This document shows, piece by piece, positions 11,501-20,689 of a stretch of DNA of 64,000 nt; within the stretch, counting starts at the first letter, position 1; every line of letters starts with the position of its first letter. The DNA is taken from positions 62,001-126,000 of the forward strand of contig NZ_VBSB01000004.1 in NCBI RefSeq assembly GCF_013337765.1, written 5' to 3'. The position numbers and the translations under genes were made by a program. The DNA comes from Mycolicibacterium sphagni (lineage in GTDB: Bacteria; Actinomycetota; Actinomycetes; Mycobacteriales; Mycobacteriaceae). Below the pieces are notes generated by a model. That model made no database searches, was not told where the DNA came from, and saw only the letters and a list, made by a program, of their open reading frames with translations.

Positions 11501-12154
11501 CTAGCAGGCCCGGCAGCTGATCTCCATGGCGTCGGAGTTCCGGACCGGGAAGCTCACGCCCACATAGCCGTTCGCCGGGTCACGGATGTAGTCCACATAC
11601 GGCTGGGCGTCCGGTAGGCCGGTATTGTCGGCGATCACGAGCGCGCCAGGGCTCAGCTTCGGCTCCAGGAGCTGGATGACTGGGACGTAGAGATCCTTCC
11701 AGCCGTCGAGTAGCACGAAGTTCACCGGCTCCTCGATGCCGGCCAGCGTCTGCAGCGCGTCGCCCTCCAGCACGGTGATCAGGTCGTCGAGGCCGACCTC
11801 GGCGAAGCTGGCCTTGGCGGCGACGACCTTGGCGGCGCTGAGTTCGGTGGTCACGACCCGCCCGGCGCCGTTGTCGCGTACCGCGCTGGCCAGATGAATT
11901 GCGGAGAGCCCCAACGACATTCCGAACTCCACGACGAGTGCGGGCCGGGTAGCGCGGACCAGGGTGTACAGCAATTGGCCGGATTCCGGGGTCACCGGCA
12001 GATAGAAGTCGCTGAACGCATCGGCGCGTTCCTGCGCGGTGGTCGCCTTGATCAACTGGGCGCCGCGCTCGTGCAGCTGTGCCATCTGGTCGCTTGCTTC
12101 GGTGTACATGCGGTCGATGACCGAGGCCACCTTCGGATCACGCAGGGTATTCAC
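11501..12154 (-). CDS. class I SAM-dependent O-methyltransferase
   Basis: 217 aa. The Rossmann SAM-binding motif is LVVEFGMSLGLSAIHLA, followed by the acidic TTELS ribose contact and FVLLDGWKDLY, typical of the catechol/caffeoyl-CoA O-methyltransferase fold. GTG 12154 overlaps the stop of the upstream transporter gene (GTGA), so the two are cotranslated. The open frame continues to 12208, but those residues are antisense-type sequence within the transporter's end. It terminates 5 bp from repeat copy B. The methyl acceptor is unknown; coupling to an efflux protein could mean modification plus export of a small molecule. Confidence 0.8.
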   Translation of the reverse strand: MNTLRDPKVASVIDRMYTEASDQMAQLHERGAQLIKATTAQERADAFSDFYLPVTPESGQLLYTLVRATRPALVVEFGMSLGLSAIHLASAVRDNGAGRVVTTELSAAKVVAAKASFAEVGLDDLITVLEGDALQTLAGIEEPVNFVLLDGWKDLYVPVIQLLEPKLSPGALVIADNTGLPDAQPYVDYIRDPANGYVGVSFPVRNSDAMEISCRAC

Positions 12155-14190
12155 GCCCCCGACGCTACCTTGGCGTCCGTGCGGGCCGGTGGCCTCTGGG
12201 TCGAGCACGTGCTCGACGGTTCGGGGATCAGGAGAACCGGGATCGTGGTGTGGGCGACGACGGCCGCGGGGACACTTCCCTGGAGGTGCCCGAGCAAGCC
12301 GTTGCGGCGATGCGGGCCGAGCACGATCATGCTGGCCCGGTGCCCGTCAGCGGCTTCGACGATGCCCTTCCACGTCGGCGATGCCTCGATCGCCACGCTG
12401 CAGGATCGGAACCCGGCCTCGTCTGCCAGGGTTGCGCCATGGGCGGCGGTCCGCTCAGCGGCCAGCCGTACCTGGCTGGCCCGGTCGGCGTCGAAGGGTT
12501 GGTTGTCCAGTGGCGTGAACCCGACGTCGACGGGCTGCCACACGCAGACCACGACGGCGTCACGAGGCGAAAGTTGTTCGGCGGCTTGCATTATCGCGTG
12601 GCCAGCCAGTTCTGAACCGTCGTAGGCGAACAGCACGGGCCCGGTCGGGGTCAACGGGTGGCGATGCGGCGCCGGTGCCGTCCGGCCCGCCGCGACGAGC
12701 GGGGACGGTGGCGGCGGGAGCCGGCGTAGGCGCGCCAGCAGCGGCGGCGAATACCAAGCGGGAGAGTCGCCGTCGAGGAACTCGTCGAGGTCCGGTGTTT
12801 GTGGGCGCGCACCGCTGAGTGCGTAAATGGCGACGCCGAACACCGCGCCACCGATCGCGAGCGCGAACCCGACCCACAGTGCGACACCGGTTCCTTCGAG
12901 GAGGTCACCGGAGTATCGCGTCGCCAGATGGGTGAAGATCGGGGCCACCATGAACGCCGCGACCGCGCGCAGCAGTTCGATGATCGCGAAAACCCGCTGC
13001 AAACTGTTGGACTGCAGCGAGAACCCGGCCACGAACAACGCGGGCGCGACCGTTGCGCCCAACGCCAGACCCGTGAGCGCCGAACCGACAAGCGCCAGTG
13101 GCACATTCGCGGGAAGCGATGCCCGGAACACCGCGATGCCGGCCGCCAGCAGGACCATACCGACGAGCGGGAGGAAGTGCATGGCCCGTCGGGAGATCAC
13201 GATGCCGAACACCACGGCCATGACCAGCGCACCGCCCAGCTCGGGCAGGTACAACAGGCCGACCTGGACGGGGCTGAAGTGTTGCATGAAGACCGACGCG
13301 GTCAGTGCGGTCGCCGCGACCGAAGCCGCCGCGGCGAACAGCGCGACTCCCACGCCCGCGACCGGGATCGCGCTCGTCATCATCGTGCGGATGGTCAGCA
13401 GCGGCCGGCGCGCGCGGAACTGGTAGACGATCAGCGCCACGATCAGGGCCAGGCCGCCGAACATCGGTCCGGTCACCGCCACGTCGGAAAACTCGTGACT
13501 CGTCAGCTGCGCGGCGCCCACGAACGCGGCCGTACACCCCACGGCGGCCAGTGCGATCGCCGTCACGTCCCAGGGGGCGTCGCGATCGGCCGGCGGCGCA
13601 TCGTCGAACGTCAGGGCCGCCAGGATCAGTGCCAGCAGGGCGATCACCGCGACGATCCAGAACAGCGGGCGCCAAGCGTGGGCTGAAGCCTGCACTCCGC
13701 CGACGAACGGTCCGAGGGCGACGGCCCCGAACACGCACATGTTCATGATCACCGCGGTGTTGCGGAGCTTCTCGCGAGGGAACCCGATCGTGAGTGGTGG
13801 TGCCGCGGCGATCAACAGCATGCTGGTTGCCAAACCCTGCAGGACGTGGCCGACGATGAATGCCGTCGCGTTGGGGGCGGCGGCCGCGGTGACCGAACCG
13901 ACGACCAGCACCACCGCGTACCCGACCAGCATGCGGCGCTGGGGGAGATGCTGGGCGAATTGGACGGCGAGCACCGTGCCGACGGCGTAGGCCGCATTGC
14001 CCAGCCCCGAGCTCAGCGCCATCGCCTGGGTCGTCATGTGCAGCTGGGCAGAGATGATCGGCACCAGCGGGTCGAGCGCGGCCGACAGCGCCAGGTAGGG
14101 GATCAGTGCGAGGGTGACCATGGCGGCCACTGCCGGATAACGCCCTGCCAACGGACCCTGGCGCATCAGCGTCGTATTCCGGTTGCCCAA
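12151..14190 (-). CDS. MFS transporter fused to a C-terminal universal stress protein domain
   Basis: 679 aa from TTG 14190 (671 aa from ATG 14166). Residues about 15-460 form a 12-14-helix major facilitator protein of the drug-efflux (DHA2-like) type, including the motif HVLQGLATSMLL. A Pro-rich linker (about 490-516) leads to a UspA fold at 517-657 (PVLFAYDGSE at the start, IPVLLIPEP at the end). The usual Usp ATP motif is G-2x-G-9x-GS. Here the region is GPHRRNGLLGHLQGSV: the first and last elements are kept, but the second glycine is arginine, so nucleotide binding is uncertain. It is coupled by a 4-bp overlap to the methyltransferase. Substrate and direction of transport are not determinable. 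Confidence 0.85.
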   Translation of the reverse strand: MGNRNTTLMRQGPLAGRYPAVAAMVTLALIPYLALSAALDPLVPIISAQLHMTTQAMALSSGLGNAAYAVGTVLAVQFAQHLPQRRMLVGYAVVLVVGSVTAAAAPNATAFIVGHVLQGLATSMLLIAAAPPLTIGFPREKLRNTAVIMNMCVFGAVALGPFVGGVQASAHAWRPLFWIVAVIALLALILAALTFDDAPPADRDAPWDVTAIALAAVGCTAAFVGAAQLTSHEFSDVAVTGPMFGGLALIVALIVYQFRARRPLLTIRTMMTSAIPVAGVGVALFAAAASVAATALTASVFMQHFSPVQVGLLYLPELGGALVMAVVFGIVISRRAMHFLPLVGMVLLAAGIAVFRASLPANVPLALVGSALTGLALGATVAPALFVAGFSLQSNSLQRVFAIIELLRAVAAFMVAPIFTHLATRYSGDLLEGTGVALWVGFALAIGGAVFGVAIYALSGARPQTPDLDEFLDGDSPAWYSPPLLARLRRLPPPPSPLVAAGRTAPAPHRHPLTPTGPVLFAYDGSELAGHAIMQAAEQLSPRDAVVVCVWQPVDVGFTPLDNQPFDADRASQVRLAAERTAAHGATLADEAGFRSCSVAIEASPTWKGIVEAADGHRASMIVLGPHRRNGLLGHLQGSVPAAVVAHTTIPVLLIPEPSSTCSTQRPPARTDAKVASGA

Positions 14191-14267
14191 GCCATGCTGT
14201 TGGCCAACATTACATAGGCAAACGATATTCTGTCAGCGGAGGTGTTCTGGATCACGAGGGGTGCCTC

Positions 14268-14295
14268 AGCTGAGTATGGTGTACTGTACTCAGCT
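14268..14295. promoter_or_regulatory. perfect 9+9 inverted repeat directly before the Fe-S protein start
   Basis: AGCTGAGTA (14268-14276) and TACTCAGCT (14287-14295) are exact inverted copies 10 bp apart. The right arm ends one base before ATG 14296. Positioned between two divergent genes, it looks like an operator for a dimeric repressor, or an mRNA hairpin hiding the start codon. Confidence 0.5.
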
Positions 14296-15327
14296 ATGAA
14301 CCTGCCGCCGCGCTTGGCCGAACATCCGACCGTGCAGGCCGCGCGCGCCCGCCAGCGCCAGGAACCGCCACGGGTGATCGACGCCGACTGGCTGCGCGAG
14401 CTGTGCCTGGCCGCCGGCGCCGACGATGTGGCGTTCGCCAGTGTGGACAACCCGGAGCTGGCCGGCGAACGTGAGCACGCCGAGGCCGCACTTCCGGGCA
14501 CCAGGAGTTACATCAGCCTGGTCGCGCGGATGAACCGCGACAATGTGCGCTCGGTCGCGCGCAGCGTGGCCAACCAGGAGTTTCACCGCACCGGCGAGCT
14601 GATCAACGAAGCCGCCCACCGGATCACCCGCACGTTGCAGGATGCCGGCCACCGCGTGCTCAACCCGTCGGCCACCTTCCCCATGGAGATGGATCGCTAC
14701 CCGGGCCGGATCTGGGTGATCGCGCACAAGCCCGTCGCGGTGGCCTCCGGCTTGGGTGTGATGGGTATCCACCGCAACGTCATCCACCCGAAGTTCGGCA
14801 ACTTCATCCTGCTGGCCACCATTCTCGTCGATGCACCGGTCAGCAGTTACGGTGCGCCACTGGACTATTCGCCATGCCTGGAATGCAAGCTCTGCGTTGC
14901 GGCGTGCCCGGTCGGCGCGATCAAGAAAGACGGAGAATTCGACTTCGTCGCCTGTTCGGTGCACAACTATCGCGAGTTCATGGGTGGCTTCACCGACTGG
15001 GTGCAGACCGTCGCCGATAGCGAGGATGCCGCCGACTTCCGTTCCCGCGTCACCGATTCGGAGAACGCCTCGATGTGGCAGAGCCTCGCGTTCAAGCCCA
15101 ACTACAAGGCTGCCTACTGCCTGGCGGTCTGCCCGGCCGGTGAGGACGTCATCGAGCCCTACCTCGAGGATCGCAAGGGGTTCATGGACCTCGTCCTGCG
15201 ACCGCTGCAGGAGAAGTCCGAAACCCTTTACGTGCTGCCGAATTCAGCCGCAAAGGCGCATGCGGAACGGCGCTACCCGCACAAACCGGTCAAGGTTGTG
15301 GACTCCGGAGTCCGGGGGCGCGCGTAG
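14296..15327 (+). CDS. 4Fe-4S reductase-like protein (epoxyqueuosine reductase/reductive dehalogenase fold relative)
   Basis: 343 aa. An N-terminal cobalamin-reductase-like region is followed by a bis-[4Fe-4S] ferredoxin module: CLECKLCVAACPVG supplies four cysteines, and a second set includes C at VACSVHN and YCLAVCPAG. This layout is found in QueG-like and related iron-sulfur proteins. ATG 14296 is used; an upstream GTG at 14242 in the same frame would run through the inverted repeat and lacks conserved sequence. Whether it binds corrinoid is not visible. No queuosine genes lie nearby, so the queuosine role is not asserted. Confidence 0.75.
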   Translation: MNLPPRLAEHPTVQAARARQRQEPPRVIDADWLRELCLAAGADDVAFASVDNPELAGEREHAEAALPGTRSYISLVARMNRDNVRSVARSVANQEFHRTGELINEAAHRITRTLQDAGHRVLNPSATFPMEMDRYPGRIWVIAHKPVAVASGLGVMGIHRNVIHPKFGNFILLATILVDAPVSSYGAPLDYSPCLECKLCVAACPVGAIKKDGEFDFVACSVHNYREFMGGFTDWVQTVADSEDAADFRSRVTDSENASMWQSLAFKPNYKAAYCLAVCPAGEDVIEPYLEDRKGFMDLVLRPLQEKSETLYVLPNSAAKAHAERRYPHKPVKVVDSGVRGRA

Positions 15328-15336
15328 GCTGGGCCG

Positions 15337-15919
15337 ATGGTACGCGCGCTCGGCTGGATCGGGGTGTTCGGTGCCGTTGCGGCGATGGTCATGGTGCTCG
15401 CTCTGGACGCCACAGTCGGCGGTCAGCAGTCCCGGCGCGGAGAGCTGCGGTCGGCGACCATCTCCGAATACGTGTACACCTCCGGCAGTTGGGTGTTCGT
15501 CGCTGCCGTGCTGATGCTGGCCGGCGGTTCGGCGGCGCTGCTGTACGGCCTGATCCGTGCCGGTCGGGTGCGGTCGCTCTCGGCCGGGTCGGTATTCATG
15601 ACGCTGTGGGTGGTCGGCCTCGTGGCGATCGTTGCGTTTCCCAAGCACAACTGGGTCGGTGCTGCTCGTCGCCCGTGGTCAGACCGTCGCCGCCCGGGTG
15701 GCAAGGTGGCTCGCCGTCATCGGAATCGGCTGGCTCACAGTGCTGTTCGGCGCCATCGCGGTCGGCATGATGACCGGTCAACGGTGGTGGACGTTGATCC
15801 CGCTCGGCTTGGTGGAACGCGGCATCGCCGGCTTTGAGGCCGCCGCGCTGATCGCGCTGGGAGTGTGGCTGGTACGCGATGCGGCTGCTGAGCTGGCCAT
15901 CGCGTCGAGAACGTCGTAG
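15337..15919 (+). pseudogene. DUF998-family membrane protein disrupted by an out-of-frame deletion
   Basis: Frame 1 from ATG 15337 encodes three hydrophobic helices and the family motif FPKHNW, then turns into Arg-rich non-membrane sequence at about 15655. From about 15655 a second frame carries the missing C-terminal half (LLVARGQTVAARVARWL, then two more helices, to the TAG at 15919). In DUF998 proteins FPKHNW is normally followed by about 25-30 residues (a GPS/HR-containing segment and a helix) before that C-terminal part. The simplest reading is therefore a deletion of roughly 80-90 bp, not a multiple of three, near 15650-15660. An assembly error would look the same. Confidence 0.65.
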
Positions 15920-16365
15920 ACCTGCCACCAGCGAGCCTCGTGTTCCGGTGGGGAGATGCGGTCCTCCGCCAGATCGAGGTCGGCATGATCGAGCGTCCGC
16001 GCCATCACACGCAAGTTCGCATACCGTCGGTCGGCATCTTCGTGGCCGTAGCCGGCCATATTGATGGCGGACAGCGTGCGCACCCGCAGCCGGGTGTCAC
16101 CCGCCAGCACGAACATCAGAGCGCCCACGGCGATGTAGATCATCGACCCGCCGATCAGCGCCGTCTCGGGCATCCCGGCCAACTCGCCGCCGATCTGCAG
16201 GCCCAACCACAACGCCGCACCCCACAGCGGCCAACTTCGCCACGCCCTCAAGATTCGCCGCTCGCGGGCGGTGATACCCGGCGGGAACACCACCAGGCGG
16301 TAGCGGGCCACGCCATAGCGCGCCGGATAGGCGTCGAAGGAACCCCACACACGAGAATTACTCAC
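15778..16365 (-). CDS. membrane protein of the mycobacterial DUF6611 type
   Basis: 195 aa from GTG 16365. Residues 1-155 look like a small mycobacterial family: an RVWGSFDAYPARYG start, two hydrophobic helices (about 48-62 and 70-90), and the conserved end EHEARWWQVYDVL. I recall relatives stopping near this point. The last 40 residues (Ser/Ala/Pro-rich) are antisense to the 3' half of the neighbouring DUF998 gene and are probably read-through past a lost stop. Function is unknown. Confidence 0.6.
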   Translation of the reverse strand: MSNSRVWGSFDAYPARYGVARYRLVVFPPGITARERRILRAWRSWPLWGAALWLGLQIGGELAGMPETALIGGSMIYIAVGALMFVLAGDTRLRVRTLSAINMAGYGHEDADRRYANLRVMARTLDHADLDLAEDRISPPEHEARWWQVYDVLDAMASSAAASRTSHTPSAISAAASKPAMPRSTKPSGINVHHR

Positions 16366-16450
16366 GTATTCAGGTTTACGTCGGCAGCGACGCCGGGTCA
16401 GCGATCTCTACGGAATTCTGACGCCCGCCTGGCGAATCCTTACGCCGTTG

Positions 16451-17026
16451 TCACCAGGCGTGCACCTGGTTTTGGGCGGTCTCCAAGCCGACCTCGATCA
16501 GCAGCTCGGTGGCGTCGGCGGCCTGCTCGCAGATCGCAGGCACCTCCGGGCGTTCGGCGGAAGTGAAGGGCTCCAGCACATACGCCGCCGGATCCTTGCG
16601 GCCCGGCGGGCGGCCGACCCCGATGCGCACCCGCTGAAAGTTCTTGGTGCCCAATGAACTAGCCACCGACCGCAGTCCGTTGTGGCCACCCTCGCCGCCA
16701 CCGAGCTTCAGCCGGATCCGGCCGAAGTCGATGTCGAGCTCGTCGTGGATGACGATGATGTCGGTCGGTATCACCGAGTAGAACTTCGCCAACGGACCGA
16801 CTTGGCGTCCGGACTCGTTCATGTATGTGCGCGGCTTGGCCAGCACGATAGGACGATGACCGAGCCGGCCGGTCACGATCTCCGCGCCAGAACGCTTGTG
16901 CACCTTGAACTGTGCGCCCATGCGACCGGCGAGCAGATCGGCCACCATGAAGCCGAGGTTGTGCCGGGTCTTGGCGTACTGCGGACCCGGGTTGCCGAGG
17001 CCGACAACCAGCAGGGGTTCGGCCAT
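16451..17026 (-). CDS. pth: peptidyl-tRNA hydrolase
   Basis: 191 aa. Releases peptides from peptidyl-tRNA that drops off ribosomes. Family residues are visible: [20 protein letters not shown] (catalytic His in TRHN), [28 protein letters not shown], and GHNGLRS. ATG 17026 is 6 bp after the rplY stop, so it is in an rplY-pth operon. Confidence 0.96.
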   Translation of the reverse strand: MAEPLLVVGLGNPGPQYAKTRHNLGFMVADLLAGRMGAQFKVHKRSGAEIVTGRLGHRPIVLAKPRTYMNESGRQVGPLAKFYSVIPTDIIVIHDELDIDFGRIRLKLGGGEGGHNGLRSVASSLGTKNFQRVRIGVGRPPGRKDPAAYVLEPFTSAERPEVPAICEQAADATELLIEVGLETAQNQVHAW

Positions 17027-17032
17027 CCGGGC

Positions 17033-17689
17033 TTACTCGGCCTCGGCCGACTCGCCCCCGCCCTCGGCGGCCTCGGCCGCGTCGGCGGCCTGCTCCTCGA
17101 CCGACTCGCCGCCGCCCTCGGACTCCAGTTCCTCAGCCGACGGTGCGGTGACGATGTTCACCAGCAGCAGGTCCGGATCGCTGACCAGCGTGACGCCCTT
17201 GGGGAGCTCGACCTGGCCTGCGGTGATCTGGGTGCCTTCCTCGGCGCCTTCGATCGAGACGGTCAGGTGCTCCGGGATCGACAGCGCTTCGGCCTCGATC
17301 TCGATGGCAGTGGCATCCTGGGTGACCAGGGTGCCGGAGGCGGCGTCGCCCTCGAGGTGGACGTTGACCTCGACGGTCACCTTCTCGCCACGACGGACGA
17401 TCACCAGGTCGGCGTGCTGGATGCTGCGACGGATCGGGTGCACGGCGAGCGCCTTGGTCAGCGCCAGCTGCTCCTTGCCGTTGATGTCCAGGGCCAGCAC
17501 GGCGTTGGTGCCGGAGTGGCGCAGGACGGCGGCGAAGTCACGGGCGTTGAGTTCGAGGTGCTGCGGCTCGGCGCCGTGGCCGTAGAGGACGGCGGGAACC
17601 TTGCCGTCGCGGCGGGCCTGACGCGATGCGCCCTTGCCGGTCTTGTCCCGCACATCTGCGGTGAGCTTGTTGGTGCTGCCTGTGGCCAT
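17033..17689 (-). CDS. rplY: 50S ribosomal protein L25/general stress protein Ctc
   Basis: 218 aa, long (CTC) form: an N-terminal 5S rRNA-binding L25 domain (about 5-95), a TL5-like C-terminal beta domain (about 100-185), and a low-complexity Glu/Ala-rich tail (about 186-218) typical of actinobacterial L25. ATG 17689. Located directly upstream of pth, as is common. Confidence 0.95.
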   Translation of the reverse strand: MATGSTNKLTADVRDKTGKGASRQARRDGKVPAVLYGHGAEPQHLELNARDFAAVLRHSGTNAVLALDINGKEQLALTKALAVHPIRRSIQHADLVIVRRGEKVTVEVNVHLEGDAASGTLVTQDATAIEIEAEALSIPEHLTVSIEGAEEGTQITAGQVELPKGVTLVSDPDLLLVNIVTAPSAEELESEGGGESVEEQAADAAEAAEGGGESAEAE

Positions 17690-17826
17690 GATCGGTGCTC
17701 CTGAATTGCCTGTTGGGGTTCATCCACACGGAGAAGGCAGGCACCAATCGATCAGGTTGCCTCGTCGATAACGGTGGCTGGACCACCCTCGCCGTGACGC
17801 GGCCACCAGGGTAGCCGACGAGAACC

Positions 17827-18693
17827 TCAGAGAGGAAATTCGGTGGCTGTGAGCTGCTCGGATAGCCGCCACAGCGCGTTAGCGCATGCCTGGTTGCTGG
17901 CGAGCGGGCTGCGCGGCGACTGCCCGGTCGGTCCGCGCATGGCGAATTTGGGGCCGATGAAGCTGTTGCCCGGCAGGTCCTGGCTGGCGGCGTACAGCGT
18001 CTGGCGTGCGCCGAAGTCGGGGCTGGTGGCCACCAGCGCATTGCCGGCGTCCCAGACCCTGGTGCCCAGCCGGTTGCCGGTCTGGCCCTGCAGGTTGGTG
18101 GCCGAGTACCCGGGGTGCGCGGCGTGGGACTTCAGCGTCGAGCCGACACCGTCCAGGCGCCGCTGCAGTTCGCTGGTGAACTGCAGGTTGGCCAGCTTGG
18201 ACTGACCGTAGGCCAGCCACGCCGAGTACGGCCTGGCCTTCCAGTTCAGGTCCTTGAGGCTGATCTTGCCCAGCAGGTGCATGAACGACGACACCGTGAC
18301 CACGCGGTCGGTCACCTTCGGCAGCAGCAGGTTGGTCAGCGCGAAGTGCCCGAGGTGGTTGGTGCCGATCTGGCTCTCGAACCCGTCCTTGGTCACGGCG
18401 TACGGGACGGCCATGATGCCGGCGTTGTTGATCAGCACGTCGACGCTGCCCACGCCGTCGGCGAACTCCTTGATCGAGGCGAGGTCCTGCAGGTCGAGGC
18501 TGCGCACCTCGACATCGCCGGTCATGGTCGCGGCGGCTTCGGCGCCCTTGTTCGTGTTGCGGCACGCCAGGATGACGTGTGCGCCGACGCGGGCGAGCTC
18601 GCGGGCGGTCACCAGACCCAACCCGCTGTTGGCTCCGGTGACGATGACGGTACGTCCGACAAACGACGGCAAATCTGCAGCGGTCCAACTCAT
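17827..18693 (-). CDS. short-chain dehydrogenase/reductase (retinol dehydrogenase-like subgroup)
   Basis: About 288 aa. The NAD(P) motif is TGANSGLG, followed by NNAGIM, the catalytic serine in VTVSSFMH, and YGQSK (YxxxK). This is a complete classical SDR. ATG 18693 (MSWTAADLPSF) is preferred over the GTG three codons upstream. It is an isolated gene between rplY and lpqT, with a 137-bp gap to rplY. Substrate not inferable; the subgroup includes protochlorophyllide- and retinol-reductase-like proteins. Confidence 0.85.
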   Translation of the reverse strand: MSWTAADLPSFVGRTVIVTGANSGLGLVTARELARVGAHVILACRNTNKGAEAAATMTGDVEVRSLDLQDLASIKEFADGVGSVDVLINNAGIMAVPYAVTKDGFESQIGTNHLGHFALTNLLLPKVTDRVVTVSSFMHLLGKISLKDLNWKARPYSAWLAYGQSKLANLQFTSELQRRLDGVGSTLKSHAAHPGYSATNLQGQTGNRLGTRVWDAGNALVATSPDFGARQTLYAASQDLPGNSFIGPKFAMRGPTGQSPRSPLASNQACANALWRLSEQLTATEFPL

Positions 18694-18716
18694 GGCGACC
18701 ACTCTAGGGTCACGGG

Positions 18717-19370
18717 CTATTTGAGCGCGACGCTGAAGCTCCTGATGATCGCCTCGACGTCACCGGCTTCGGCCACGGTCTGGTCGGCCGCCGTCGTCAC
18801 CGAGAACAACACAAGGTAGCGCTGGAAAGCCGGTGCCGGGGTCGCCGGGATCACCACGCGGCGGTAGGTGTGCAGCCGCTTGCCGGCGGTGTCGTAGCTG
18901 CCCTCGATCATTGATGACGGGAACCCGTCGAAGTCGGCGGTGGAGGCGTTGAGTTTGGTGAAGTTCTTCGACGCTTCGGCGTCGACGTTGGCGTGCTGCA
19001 GTGCCTCGCCGACGTCGAAGTTGCCGCTGAGCTTCAACACGATGACCGTCGCCATCGAATCGGTGTCTTTTTTGGCGATGACTTCGGTGCCGGGGGAGAA
19101 GTTCGATGTGGCGGGCTTGGCCCAGCCCGGCGGCGGAACCAGTGTCACCCTGATATCGGTGAGCTTGTCCAGCGGAACCTGCTCACCGACAACCTGATGG
19201 CCGTAAAGGAATTCGACGATCGGCAGCGGCTTCTCCGGGGTGGTGGGCGCCGCCGTCGTTGTCGTCGTTGCAGGCGTGCTCCACACCGAGGAGTAGTCCG
19301 GCGGCGCAGACCCGCACGCCGCCACGGTCATGGCCAGCATGAGGAAAAGGGCTGCGCTGCGCGCTCTCAC
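18717..19370 (-). CDS. lpqT: lipoprotein LpqT (LpqN/LpqT family)
   Basis: 217 aa. The signal peptide ends in the lipobox MTVAACGS with the acylated cysteine at about residue 19. A Thr/Pro-rich linker (about 33-48) and one LpqN/LpqT domain follow (PLPIVEFLYG to the end). It is an exported lipid-anchored cell-envelope protein of unknown function; the related LpqN has been linked to envelope biogenesis. GTG start overlaps the arsC-like stop by 4 bp. Confidence 0.9.
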   Translation of the reverse strand: MRARSAALFLMLAMTVAACGSAPPDYSSVWSTPATTTTTAAPTTPEKPLPIVEFLYGHQVVGEQVPLDKLTDIRVTLVPPPGWAKPATSNFSPGTEVIAKKDTDSMATVIVLKLSGNFDVGEALQHANVDAEASKNFTKLNASTADFDGFPSSMIEGSYDTAGKRLHTYRRVVIPATPAPAFQRYLVLFSVTTAADQTVAEAGDVEAIIRSFSVALK

Positions 19371-19708
19371 AGAATTTCGTTCACCGATTCGATCGGGCGG
19401 GCCAGGCGGGTGCCCTTGGGCGTCACCACGAACGGACGCTCGATGAGTATCGGGTTGGCCGCCATGGCGTCGAGCAGCTCGTCGTCGCTTGCCTCGGCGA
19501 GATTCAGCTCGGTGTAGAGCGATTCGCGCTTGCGGACGCCCGCGCGCACATCGATCCCGGCGTCGACGATCAGCTTGGCGATCTCGGCGCGTGACGGCGG
19601 CGTCTTCAGATACTCGACGATCGTCGGCTCAATGCCGTTGTCGCGCAGCAGATCCAATGTCTTGCGCGATGTGCTGCAGCGAGGATTGTGATAGATCGTG
19701 CTTGGCAA
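19367..19708 (-). CDS. ArsC-family glutaredoxin-dependent arsenate reductase-like protein
   Basis: 113 aa. The N-terminal IYHNPRCSTSRKTL contains the catalytic cysteine of the ArsC/Spx fold, and ERPFVV is the conserved active-site-supporting ERP motif. TTG start immediately after the prsA stop. It sits in a prsA-arsC-lpqT run with no arsenic genes, so a role in arsenate reduction is a family-based inference. Confidence 0.85.
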   Translation of the reverse strand: MPSTIYHNPRCSTSRKTLDLLRDNGIEPTIVEYLKTPPSRAEIAKLIVDAGIDVRAGVRKRESLYTELNLAEASDDELLDAMAANPILIERPFVVTPKGTRLARPIESVNEIL

Positions 19709-20689
19709 CTACGCGTCCCCGTCGAAAAGGCCTGTCACCGAGCCGTTTTCGAAGACCGCGCGGATGGTGCGGGCCAGCAGGGGGGCGATGGACAGCACCG
19801 TGAGCTGTGGGAACCGCTTGTCATCGTCGATCGGCAGGGTGTTGGTGACGATCACCTCGCGCGCACCGCTGTCAGCCAGCCGCTCGCGGGCCGGGTCGGA
19901 CAGCACGCCGTGGGTGGCGGCGATGATGACGTCCTTGGCGCCGTCGTCGTGCAACAGCTTGACCGCGCCGGCGATGGTGCCGCCGGTGTCGATCATGTCG
20001 TCAGTCAAAACGCAGGTCTTGCCCGCCACGTCACCGACGACTCGGTTGGACTTCACCTGGTTGGGCACCTTGGGGTCGCGGGTCTTGTGGATGAACGCCA
20101 GGGGCGTGCCACCCAGCGCGTCGGCCCACTTCTCGGCGACCCGCACCCGGCCCGAGTCCGGCGAGACCACGACGACGTCCTGGCAGTTGTAGTTGTCCCT
20201 GATGTAGCCGGTCAGCAGCGGCTGGGCCCGCATGTGATCGACCGGGCCGTCGAAGAAGCCCTGGATCTGGTCGGTGTGCAGGTCAACGGTGACGATGCGA
20301 TCGGCGCCCGCGGTCTTGTAGAGGTCGGCGACCAGGCGGGCCGAGATGGGTTCGCGGCCGCGGTGCTTCTTGTCCTGGCGGGCGTACGGGTAGAACGGCA
20401 GGATCGCGGTGATCCGCTTGGCGCTGCCGCGCTTGAGCGCGTCGATCATGATCAGCTGTTCCATCAGCCACTTGTTCAGCGGCGCGGGATGGGACTGCAG
20501 GACGAAAGCGTCGCAGCCACGCACTGATTCGTCGAAGCGGACGAAGATCTCACCGTTGGCGAAATCTCGTGCGGTCTGCGCGGTGACCTCGATGTCGAGC
20601 TCCTTGGCGACCTGTTCAGCCAGCTCCGGGTGCGCGCGGCCCGAGAAGAGCATTAGATTTTTGCGGTTGTCGGTCCAGTCCGTGCCCAC
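19709..20689 (-). CDS. prsA: ribose-phosphate pyrophosphokinase (PRPP synthase)
   Basis: 326 aa. Makes PRPP for nucleotide, His, Trp and cell-wall arabinose (decaprenyl-phosphoryl arabinose) synthesis. Landmarks are SGRAHPELAE at the start, the flexible catalytic loop (YARQDKKHRGREPI), VVSPDSGRVRVAEKWA, and the PRPP-binding motif VLTDDMIDTGGTI. GTG start. Follows glmU with about 95 bp between. Confidence 0.97.
   Translation of the reverse strand: MGTDWTDNRKNLMLFSGRAHPELAEQVAKELDIEVTAQTARDFANGEIFVRFDESVRGCDAFVLQSHPAPLNKWLMEQLIMIDALKRGSAKRITAILPFYPYARQDKKHRGREPISARLVADLYKTAGADRIVTVDLHTDQIQGFFDGPVDHMRAQPLLTGYIRDNYNCQDVVVVSPDSGRVRVAEKWADALGGTPLAFIHKTRDPKVPNQVKSNRVVGDVAGKTCVLTDDMIDTGGTIAGAVKLLHDDGAKDVIIAATHGVLSDPARERLADSGAREVIVTNTLPIDDDKRFPQLTVLSIAPLLARTIRAVFENGSVTGLFDGDA

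Noticed and set aside
14296-15327. Calling the Fe-S protein QueG
   Set aside because: The ferredoxin module fits but no queuosine genes or diagnostic active-site residues could be confirmed.
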